Positions 63,201-64,000 of a stretch of 64,000 nt of DNA are shown here, one piece after another. How positions within the stretch are numbered: position 1 is the stretch's first letter; each line of letters begins with the position of its first letter. Position numbers and translations under genes: made by a program. The notes under the pieces were generated by a model. It had not been told where the DNA came from. It searched no databases and worked only from the letters and a program-made list of their open reading frames with translations. Source of the stretch: Lomentospora prolificans (Eukaryota; Ascomycota; Sordariomycetes; Microascales; Microascaceae). Location: assembly GCA_029532625.1 (NCBI GenBank), contig JARFXM010000001.1, forward strand, positions 1,116,001 to 1,180,000, written 5' to 3'.

Positions 63201-64000
63201 CGCCCATCACACCTATAGGGACGAGCTGCTGGTTGGGATCCATGATATAAGCACCTGAGTTGCTGACAGCGTGGCCAATCGGAACGCCATTGACGAATAA
63301 GTCCTGCTCAGCCACTTCATAGATGGTACTGAGAATCGCGTTCTCTGTTGGGCCATACGCGTTATATATGCTGCCTCTGCCTAGTACCAAGGCCTGGGCC
63401 GCAATGGCATCGCGACCGTCAAATCGATCACCTGCAACAAGCAAGAGATCCAAGGCACTGAGTGCAGTAGCCATAGGCTCAAGGCACTGCTTTAGCAAGG
63501 CAGGCGGTAGCATGGCTGCTTGGATATGCTCCTGTAGGAAGATCGCATTAAGTGAGGTAGGGTCCAAGGTTGTGAAGTAGTCGATGCAGACTAAGGTGCC
63601 GCCATTGAGAAGCGCGGAGTAAATCTCCCATCCAGAGGTGTCAAAGGAAATGTTTGCTAAATGCGCTATGCGAGCTGCTGGCGGAAGCTTTGAGACGACA
63701 TTGCTCTGCTTCACCAGTCTTATAATGCCGCGATGCTCGATCATAACGCCCTTTGGCTTGCCAGTTGAGCCGGATGTAAAGATAACATAGGCAAGGCTGT
63801 TTGCACTTGGCCCTGCGAGGTTGGGCTCAGAGTTGCCCTTAGGTGCGTCACGGAGGGCGTCGCTGATCGGCACCATTGTAATGTTTGGCAGATCGACTGT
63901 CGGTTTAGCGACTGTAGAGCCGAGCAAGACGAGTATGTCGCCATCTACCGCGGAAAGAATAGATTTGAGACGTGCTGCTGGCACATTGACGTCAAGCGGA
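41059..64000 (-). CDS. Giant NRPS with C-terminal ketopantoate-reductase domain (5' end outside window)
   Basis: One uninterrupted frame, read from the window edge (PLDVN, adenylation-domain start) to TAG at 41,059-41,061; 7,646 residues are visible, and no start codon is inside. A GTG at 63,984 is internal, not a start. Domain order is A(partial)-NMT-T-C, four A-T-C modules, A-NMT-T, terminal C, a repeat-rich linker and an ApbA/PanE-like reductase. All six carrier domains keep the phosphopantetheine serine in DLGGHSL (DLGGQSL in the last). There is no epimerase, thioesterase or terminal reductase domain of the NRPS type. Such enzymes assemble peptides in the cytosol, and two modules would N-methylate. 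Family knowledge: a terminal C domain releases and often cyclises fungal peptides. Inference: the product is an N-methylated, probably cyclic depsipeptide rich in hydrophobic residues. There are no introns in 22.9 kb. Base composition matches the neighbouring ordinary DNA, not the RIP block. Confidence 0.95.
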   Translation of the reverse strand, partial: PLDVNVPAARLKSILSAVDGDILVLLGSTVAKPTVDLPNITMVPISDALRDAPKGNSEPNLAGPSANSLAYVIFTSGSTGKPKGVMIEHRGIIRLVKQSNVVSKLPPAARIAHLANISFDTSGWEIYSALLNGGTLVCIDYFTTLDPTSLNAIFLQEHIQAAMLPPALLKQCLEPMATALSALDLLLVAGDRFDGRDAIAAQALVLGRGSIYNAYGPTENAILSTIYEVAEQDLFVNGVPIGHAVSNSGAYIMDPNQQLVPIGVMGELVVTGDGLARGYTDAALNKDRFINVTINGQVVQAYRTGDRVRYRPTDGQIEFFGRMDQQVKIRGHRIEPAEVEQALINYGDVLDAAVVLRRQEGEEPEMIGFVAARSDQSLEKHEASNQVENWGNHFETSTYADIASIDHSVVGNDFMGWTSMYDGAEIDKREMQEWLDDTMVTLHDGQPAGRVLEIGTGTGMIMFNLKGLEGYVGLEPSSSAAAFVNSKIQSVPSLTGKAHVHVGTAMDLGGLDVQASLVVTNSVAQYFPSGDYLFQVIEHLTRLQGVKRLFFGDMRTYATNRDFLAARALHELGSDATRVEIQHKVAELEEREEELLVDPAFFTGLTSRLPNNVWHVEILPKRMKATNELSAYRYAAVIHMRGPNEEQAQQTLYAIKPDSWIDFKKSQLDRPGLLSMLQSSTDALTVPIANIPYSKTIVERLLVESLDDHDETQRSVDGAAWVSAIRGAAESYASLSAADLVQLGEQAGFRVELSWARQRSQNGALDAIFHRYQLDRKDTRVLFSFPTEHQGRPSSLLTNRPLQRHQSRRLETQIREQLQTVLPAYMIPVQIVVLDQLPLNANGKVDRRELTHRAKAAPRTKAPSAERVEPRNEVEAILCEEFSTVLGVEVGITNNFFDLGGHSLMATRLAARISRRFDTRISVKDIFDQAVIMDLAATIQKGSNEHNAIKAEPYNGPVEQSFAQGRLWFLYQLDPGAGWYIMPLTVRLRGPLHVDALTTALHALEKRHETLRTTFEEHGGIGVQVIHPYHPKKLRLVDVSAAQDGNYIEALQKEQSTPFDLASEPGWRPALIRLSEQDHILSIVMHHIIYDAWSLDILQRELATFYATALQGRDPLARVMPLPIQYRDFALWQKQEEQMAEHERQLSYWQKQLEGSQPASFFCDKSRPAKLSGDAGVVSVTIEGSTYKKLQAYCRAHQATPFTVLLAAFRVAHYRLTGIEDAAIGTLSANRNRPELEDIVGFFVNTQCMRITVQEEDETFESLVRQVRATVNSAFENQDVPFERVVSTLQPGSRDTSRNPLVQLIFDVHSQQGLGGIQLEKLATERLPIAATTRFDMEFHLFQGKESLAGSILYATDLFVPDTIRGLADIFQQVLRRSLEQPEATISSLPLIDSPVELRKIGLLQIPRTVYPRDASVVDLFREQALAHPEAPAVTDASSTLTYSELDQQSDRMAAWLRLRQMADETLVGVLAPRSCNTIVTFLGILKAKLAYLPLDVNVPAARIKAILSAVPGRKLVFLGDNTPVPDSLPSNVEVVRIGVALEDSHDTPDTASRPSATSLAYVMFTSGSTGKPKGVMIEHRGIVRLVKNSNLISKLPKAVRMAHISNVAFDASTWEIYGAILNGGTIVCVDYFTTIDSKALQALFGREQIQAAMFPPALLKQCLANAPATLGSLELLFVGGERFDVRDATKVNSIVPGSVYNVYGPTENTVYSTFHQINDHDSYVNGVPIGQAISNSGAYIMDVRQQPVPIDVMGELVVLGDGVARGYTDSTLDKDRFIHITVDGQPPMRAYRTGDRARYRPDGQIEFFGRMDQQVKIRGYRVEPAEVEQAILAHTEARNAVVTLRKQEGQEPEIVSFVAVRFANGVTSEHAEAAQQEFARKTEKEIRLRLQTVLPPYMVPVNIIVLDQLPLNANGKVDRRLLAHMAQSINNSESDTVASTRVAPRNDVEAVLCEEFANVLGVEVGIDDSFFDLGGHSLVATKLAGRLSRQLNAYVSVKDVFEYPVVADLAATIRIGSKAHSPIEATDYCGPVEQSFAQARLWFIDQLGFGASYIIPLALRMRGPLSVDALSLALHALEQRHETLRTTFQEHDGVGVQVVHNDKSSVKTFRVIDLSTKHEGAYIKILQREESTPFDLAEEPGWRVALLRLGDDHHILSIVMHHIISDGWSVEVLQRELTTLYTAAMRGQDPLTCLNPLAIQYRDFTVWQKQEEQMAEHDRQLEYWKKQLQGSQPARLLCDRPRPAVLSGKAGAVRLSIEGALYNALQTFCRSHRTTSFAVLLAAFRVAHYRLTGVDDATIGTPIANRNRSELEDMIGFFVNSQCMRIIINEDETFESLVQQVRSTATAAFENQDVPFERIVSALLPNSRDTSRNPLVQLMFTLNSQQDLGKIELEGLTSEAVPTAARTRFDVEFHLFQEAGRLGGTVLYSADLFEPETIRGVVNVFQDVLLQALKQPQALLATLPFTYAQEELRNMGLLDVEVTKYPREASVVDLFREWALTQPHAIAVTDTSVQLTYAELDQQSERLANWLRRRHLAPETLVGVLAPRSCETIVAFIGILKANLAYLPLDVKVPTARIEAIISSVAGHKLILVGPDVSINVALPDVELVRISAALNDYTGLNGIIEDISQPKPNSLAYVIFTSGSTGQPKGVMVEHRSIVRLVKKTNLVPQTQATSLRVAHLSNLAFDAATWEIYAPLLNGGMVVCIDYMTVLSPADLSYILSSMRVNTAFFTTALLKQFLDDMPSIISSLDLLFVGGEWMPPQVAQKAAQLVRHSCHVYGPTENTTFSTLYPMHAKEQFANGVPIGRAISNSGAYIMDPRQQLVPIGVMGELVVTGDGLARGYMDATLNLGRFVKVSIAGHIVRAYRTGDRARFRPTDGQIEFFGRMDQQLKVRGHRIEPVEIEQAMLRYAAVGDAIIVSSHLEEGREPELVGFFTAQLTNGVVKNDSALGEEHFATKIEMDLRQHLQNILPSYMVPARVLRLDQLPLNPNGKVDRAELARKARTMATNIAAASANERVLPRNEVEAVLCEEFAAVLGVEVGITNSFFDLGGHSLMATKLAARLSRRIHARVSVKDIFDHPVLADLASIIQRGSAQYTPIVPTSYTGPVEQSFAQGRLWFLEQLELATSWYLVPLAVRLRGRLDIEALGSALQALEQRHETLRTTFNNHEGVGVQVVHPSQSQPLRLINVSDSDDSTYLALLSQEQTTPFNLSSEPGWRVALLKLGDEDHILSIVMHHIISDSWSLDILCKELDEFYTAALRGEDPERNPLPIQYRDFAVWQKHAAQIAEHERQLTYWKEQLHGSQPASLLCDKPRPDVLSGNAGVVQLQIKGSLYESLQAFCRSRYTTPFAVLLAAFRVAHYRLTGAEDATIGTPIANRNRPELEDLIGFFVNTQCMRIAIEDEETFDGLVRKVRSTATAAFENQDVPFERIVSALPSSRDTSRNPLVQLLFAVHSQENLGKVQLKGLESESLPIPLTTRFDLEFHLFHQEGGLSGTVLFAVDLFNTETIHGIVDIFQEVLRRGLENPEVSLANLPLTDGLAELHNLGLLKVKKTGYPHESSVIDLFYEQVTAHPKAVAVTDTSSKLTYAELDEQSNRLATWLRHRGLAAETLIGVLAPRSCQTIVAFIGILKANLAYLPLDVNVPAARNEAILSTVPGRKLVFLGSDVAAPESPFPDVELVPLTDALVAVVDHDHAGHAAQPHAKSLAYVMFTSGSTGRPKGVMIEHRGINRLVRQGSRVYKLPQAPRVAHLSNIAFDNSTWEIYIALLNGGTVVCIDYYTSLDSKALESVFARERVQAAMLLPSLLKQCLANMPAAIAALDIVLAAGDRFDGRDAIEAQALVQVNVYNAYGPTENTVSSTVYAVKGDEDFVNGVPIGRAIDNTGAYIVDAHQQLVSMGVMGELVVTGDGLARGYTDPELDMDRFVQISVDDQLVRAYRTGDRARFRPGDGQIEFFGRMDQQIKVRGHRIEPAEIEQAMLGHPAVLDAVVVLRKIEGEDADVVGFAVARDVTTDADAAAQTEKSILQQLQTHLPPYMVPAQIIMLDRIPLNANGKNDRRELTRMAQTAPKRKKVSTLIAPRNDTEALLCEEFSSVLNVEVGIADSFFDLGGHSLMATKLAARLSQRLNTRISIKDIFSQPTIVNLAATIQQDSLQHKPIEASEYSGPVEQSFAQGRLWFLEQLDPGATGYLVPLAVRLRGLLHIEALTAALYALEQRHETLRTTFESHEGVGVQVVQSGQTRQFKLVDVPAGENFMHQLQQDQKTPFDLTSEPGWRVTLLRLGDQDYVLSIIMHHIISDGWSIDILQRELASFYATAVQGHDPLAQVTPLPIQYRDFSIWQKQQAQVAEQERQLTYWKQQLYGSQPASLLCDKKRPPKLSGDAGVIQFRIEGTVYNSLQAFCRAQQTTPFAVLFAAFRAAHYRLTSMEDATIGTPIANRNRPEFEDMIGFFVNTQCMRTTVTEKDTFNELVSQVRSTVTAAFEHQDVPFERIVSALLPGSRDTSRNPLVQLMFTLHAQQDLGKVQLGGLESEPLPMTPTTRFDVEFYLAQHEDCLGGNAIFSTDLFEPETIRGIVNIFQEVLHQGLEQPETPIAGLPLTHGLAELRQMGLLDMETTEYPRDASVIDIFNEQVEAHPDAIAVTDASSDLTYRQLDQRSDQIAAYLQHRQMVPETLVAVLAPRSCQAIVTFLGILKANLAYLPLDVNVPAARVEAILAEVPGHKLVLLGTGVPTLVTESPDVEQVQISHALSLGDAVGPLNSSLSLTATATSLAYVVFTSGSTGRPKGVMVEHRGIVRLVKSTNYISQSQAARPFAHILNLAFDGTTLEIYTPLLNGGTLVCIDNMTALNPTALGETIAAKGVKVAAFTPALLSHFLNEDPSIISGLDLLFIGGDVLRPKDAFKARELVQEAFCNGYGPTENTAFSTVYTMRADEPCVHGVPIGRPISNSGAYIMDSRLQLVPTGVMGELILTGDGLARGYTDPALDKDRFVKVEIAGRSMKGYRTGDRARYRPGDGLIEFFGRMDQQVKIRGHRIELAEIEQAMLSLSTVLDAAVVIRKQEGQDPDIVGFAAARDVNSVPASHADSRGKPQNFASTAEREIHQRLKNLLPTYMVPTQIIVLDQLPINANGKVDRSILTQKALAAPKSSAASIRIAPRNNLEVALCEEFTDLLGVEVGITDNFFDLGGHSLMATKLAARISRRLDARVSVKDVFDQPILLDLAAMIQQGSTLHSPIKSTPYNGPVEQSFAQGRLWFLDRLNIGGAWYIMPLAIRMRGPLNARALSTALHAVEQRHEALRTTFEEHDGVGVQIVHASQASTLRVIDVSTKNYDSSLPLLQQEQKIPFDLASEPGWRVALFRLSENDHILSIVMHHIISDGWSVDILRKELAIFYAAALRGEDPLAQVIPLPIQYRDFAAWQKMEDQVVEHQRQLEYWTKQLADSSPAELLCDKPRPAVLSGEAGFIPVTIDGTLYESLKTFCRSRQVTPFAVLLAAFRAAHYRLTGIEDATIGSPIANRNRPELEELIGFFVNTQCIRVVVNDQSFESLVQQVRATTTAAFENQDVPFERIVSALLPGSRDTSRNPLVQLMFAVHSQQDLGRIKLEGLTSEPLPTAITTRFDLEFHLFQEDGYLGGNVLYAADLFDYATIRSLVDVFQEILHQGLTQPEMPVASLPLTSGLVALRAMGLLEVEKTDYGRDSSIVDVFLEQVSTHPERIAVKDTYLQLTYAQLNEKSDQLAVWLHRRQMASETLVGVLAPRSCQTTIAFLAILKAGLAYLPLDVNVPAARIETILSAVPGLTLVLLGAEVSTPGIRLPNTEFVSLADTIALLTHQDWVDVPVKLSPPSATSLAYVIFTSGSTGQPKGVMIEHRGIVRLVKQSNIVRELPEAAHIAHLSNIAFDASAWEMYTALLNGATLICIDYFSTLDSRALEAVFARENIRVAMLSPALLKQCLANIPATLGALEVLYVGGDRLNPSDAIDVRALVKTAVYNAYGPTENTVASTIYSVREGEVYEHGVPIGQAVSNSGVYIMDSHLQLVSIGVMGELVVTGDGLARGYIDPSLDHNRFVQVSIDGQIVRAYRTGDRARFRPSNGQLEFFGRIDQQIKIRGHRIEPAEVELAMLRHSFVRDAAVVIRSQAGQELELVGFVAVQDNQYTQDEASKQVEGWETHFEVGTYADLQTIDQSIIGNDFLGWTSMYDGTLINRAEMQEWLDETIITLLDGQPAGRVLEIGTGTGMILFNLAQGLESYIGLEPSSSAAAFVNDRIRSVPSLTGKAHVHVGTATDVSQLGQVTQARTDLVVINSVAQYFPSAEYLLQVIQILARLPGVKRLFFGDIRTYATNRAFLAGRALHALGEDASKDGVRRKITELEENEEELLVDPAFFTRLLSQIPDHVWHVEILPKRMNATNELSRYRYAAVIHVRGAEEPTQPLYTIDPDAWIDFQASSLDRYGLLSLLQGSSGASPIAVGNIPYSKTMFERLLLESLHNGDETQDSVDGAAWISDVRNTAQNRVALSASDLTQLAEETGFRVELSWARQRSQNGGIDAVFHRYQPYKQESRVLVQFPTEDQGPPASFLTNRPLQRLQSRKVEAQIREQLQTLLPPYMIPTQITVLDQMPVNANGKVDRRELTRKAQAAPVSKPASKRVDPRNEVEAALCEEFADVLGVEVGITDNFFDLGGQSLMAAKLAVRISRRLNAHVSVKDIFDKPVPVELAGKILHTVLQGTSNGTSHLVDLEPFQLLSQEDPEGFVQRELSPQLDPSYGVIQNSYPATWTQKIFVQDAVTGQPRRPALFFIDFPAESDSTRLMEASAALVQHFDIFRTVFLSAAGKLYQVVLDQLEVPTEVIQVEGDVISATRAILDADERKPLRLGHSMLRIAILKKRGSPVRMVLRMNHGIYDGLSFEHVVRALHTLYIGEPLPTPPKFARYVHHMVNSREDGYKFWRSVLQGSSMTIIKGAVSNGHKHQDEEQQRPNGTWVLEKIIKAPFQANADGITPATVFTTACALMLGQETRSKDVVFGRVVSGRQCLPANSQHIVGPCSNAVPVRVSLDEVIKPRELLRKVQEQYVNSLPFETLGLDDIRENCTDWPEAITNFRCYTAYQNFNMHPHSEKEAQRIQLGYLDRDARPREASELDTTLDRKTVDDASMHDVDIIGMPEPDGVHLRIIVAVNKRLCEERTVDHMLREVCDRVQTLGSVLQDPLSEMSNGNAKKTSNGEAKQISNGDAKQTSNGEAKQISNGDAKQTSNGDMKRDFSNGNNEDRIYILGVGNMGRLFAYALRKRHPYLPITLLLHRTGLASEWETAGRSIDCVSGGISGKATNFDVELLSTSSVGVNGSRASEAPIKHLILATKTYIASAALGMIQHRLGSSSSILFLQNGIGKTASPSPRHVILGTLANMGVGTTDEVTATVFKDATTRPTYWTGICCSSVYSTSSPFSIIHTGRAPTIIGRLSEMSGDMSRDASATPTTDNFMVRHLLETPDIDATLVSPDGAKEAQAQKLAVNAIINPLTAIFRCEMGQLFRKPSSLALMKTLLDEAGEIVRAMMPQTSHKSSDGLLSDDSLREAVLRTAKLGGEHKSSMLYDIEAGRTTEIDYINGYLIKQARRLGLSSTHHDTLVSMVKQSQVIGSSEILSAFHLPDSQ
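42230..42400 (-). repeat. Coding minisatellite: SNG-x-AKQ linker repeat
   Basis: A flexible, polar linker between the terminal condensation domain and the reductase. It encodes about six copies of an 8-residue unit of the form SNG(E/D)AKQ(T/I), or 24 bases each. There is a 48-base higher-order repeat because units ending in T and I alternate. Copies differ by single bases. The length multiple preserves the frame, so copy number can change without breaking the protein. Confidence 0.9.
42400..43800 (-). other. NRPS terminal condensation-like (CT) domain
   Basis: Starts LVDLEPFQLLSQ and differs clearly from the five internal condensation domains. The active-site motif reads NHGIYDG at 43,283-43,312: the first histidine of HHxxxDG is asparagine, and the catalytic second histidine, aspartate and glycine are intact. 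It also keeps GRVVSGRQ and a VGPCSNAVPVRV segment seen in fungal terminal domains. In fungal synthetases this domain usually releases the peptide, often as a macrocycle. Here it is not the last domain, which is unusual. Confidence 0.85.
43840..46930 (-). other. NRPS last module: A-NMT-T
   Basis: Adenylation from about 46,930 with FTSGSTGQPKG, FDASAWE and NAYGPTEN. Derived code is D-A-W-M-Y-G-A-V-A-K, close to the leucine code of cyclosporin synthetase. The N-methyltransferase (about 45,510-44,260) has VLEIGTGTG at 45,283-45,312 and is very similar to that of the first visible module. A10 NGKVDRREL lies at 44,106-44,140. The carrier domain at 43,943-43,972 reads DLGGQSL, glutamine for histidine before the active serine, and is followed directly by the terminal condensation domain. 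Confidence 0.85.
46931..50155 (-). other. NRPS module, A-T-C (fifth visible)
   Basis: Adenylation from about 50,155 to 48,580 with FTSGSTGRPKG, FDGTTLE and NGYGPTEN. The normally conserved tryptophan of FDxxxWE is leucine here, and the derived code D-G-L-A-F-G-G-A-F-K is unlike the other five. The carrier domain DLGGHSL lies at 48,421-48,455. The condensation domain has HHIISDG at 47,854-47,883. Its substrate is the hardest to guess. Confidence 0.85.
50156..53345 (-). other. NRPS module, A-T-C (fourth visible)
   Basis: Adenylation from about 53,345 to 51,812 with FTSGSTGRPKG, FDNSTWE and NAYGPTEN. Derived code is D-N-W-M-L-A-A-V-S-K; asparagine at the second position and serine at the ninth set it apart. 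A10 reads NGKNDRREL, with asparagine in place of the usual valine, while the essential lysine is kept. The carrier domain lies at 51,646-51,680. Condensation has HHIISDG at 51,087-51,116. Confidence 0.85.
53346..56560 (-). other. NRPS module, A-T-C (third visible)
   Basis: Adenylation from about 56,560 to 55,000 with FTSGSTGQPKG, FDAATWE and HVYGPTEN. Derived code is D-A-W-F-F-G-V-T-F-K, which shares most positions with known leucine and isoleucine codes. The loop before A5 differs from its sisters (AFFTTALLKQF in place of AMLPPALLKQC). The carrier domain lies at 54,831-54,865. The condensation domain has HHIISDS at 54,262-54,291, serine replacing the glycine of HHxxxDG. Confidence 0.85.
56561..59800 (-). 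other. NRPS module, A-T-C (second visible)
   Basis: Adenylation from about 59,800 (YPRDASVVDLF) to 58,233, with FTSGSTGKPKG at about 59,277-59,316, FDASTWE at about 59,152-59,175 and NVYGPTEN. Derived code is D-A-W-M-F-G-V-V-Y-K, suggesting a branched hydrophobic residue. A10 is NGKVDRRLL. The carrier domain DLGGHSL lies at 58,062-58,094. Condensation runs 57,925-56,561 with an intact HHIISDG at 57,494-57,523. No methyltransferase. Confidence 0.85.
59801..64000 (-). other. NRPS first visible module: A(partial)-NMT-T-C
   Basis: The adenylation domain lacks its first part (beyond the window) and keeps core motifs FTSGSTGKPKG (about 63,750), FDTSGWE and NAYGPTEN. The ten-residue specificity code by alignment to gramicidin synthetase is D-T-W-M-L-A-A-I-L-K, close to the valine code reported for cyclosporin synthetase. 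An N-methyltransferase is inserted before the A10 motif (about 62,850-61,640), with the SAM-binding VLEIGTGTG at about 62,620-62,650. A10 is NGKVDRREL (about 61,440-61,480). The carrier domain DLGGHSL lies at 61,288-61,320. The condensation domain (61,150-59,800) has HHIIYDA at 60,722-60,750, with alanine where the HHxxxDG motif has glycine. Confidence 0.85.

Noticed and set aside
41077..63944. Dozens of plus-strand and other-frame open frames across the synthetase
   Set aside because: They are shadows of one long minus-strand frame. Their translations are rich in S, R and A and carry no domains.
63982..63984. GTG read as the start of the synthetase
   Set aside because: The frame stays open to the window edge and encodes PLDVN before it, part of a conserved adenylation motif. 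The true start is outside the window.

Overview
The window looks like filamentous ascomycete (Pezizomycotina) DNA. Three things point there: a 33.9 kb AT-rich, gene-free block with the CpA/TpG depletion left by repeat-induced point mutation (RIP), a probable bZIP gene with short fungal-type introns, and an intron-free reading frame of nearly 23 kb for a fungal multimodular non-ribosomal peptide synthetase (NRPS). No telomere array, rRNA, tRNA or CRISPR was seen. I cannot name the species.

Layout. Bases 1 to about 33,970 are stacked, RIP-degraded transposons. They include Ty3/gypsy pol relics on both strands (about 2,660-3,160 minus, 10,670-10,950 minus, 19,375-19,520 minus, 28,100-32,300 plus). 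A complete 2.66 kb LTR element at 14,828-17,486 keeps matching 5-bp target duplications. Several LTR-like repeat families are dispersed through the block, and a 534-bp inverted-repeat element sits inside a dead RNase H domain. Composition changes sharply at about 33.9 kb. From there to 41,058 the DNA has ordinary composition but few genes: one likely bZIP transcription factor (35,940-37,513, plus) and weak traces of decayed genes.

From 41,059 to the window edge the minus strand encodes the C-terminal 7,646 residues of a giant NRPS whose start lies beyond base 64,000. In protein order the visible part is A(partial)-NMT-T-C / A-T-C / A-T-C / A-T-C / A-T-C / A-NMT-T / terminal C / a repeat-rich linker / a ketopantoate-reductase-like (ApbA/PanE) domain. 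There is no epimerase or thioesterase. Two modules N-methylate. The terminal condensation-like domain probably releases the product, as in fungal macrocyclising synthetases.

The fused reductase is the main discovery candidate. Stand-alone homologues make the D-2-hydroxy acid of fungal cyclodepsipeptides such as enniatin, beauvericin and bassianolide by reducing 2-ketoisovalerate. A synthetase carrying its own 2-keto-acid reductase suggests a self-supplied, N-methylated depsipeptide, with the neighbouring bZIP gene as a candidate regulator. The domain order is read from the sequence; the product is inference.
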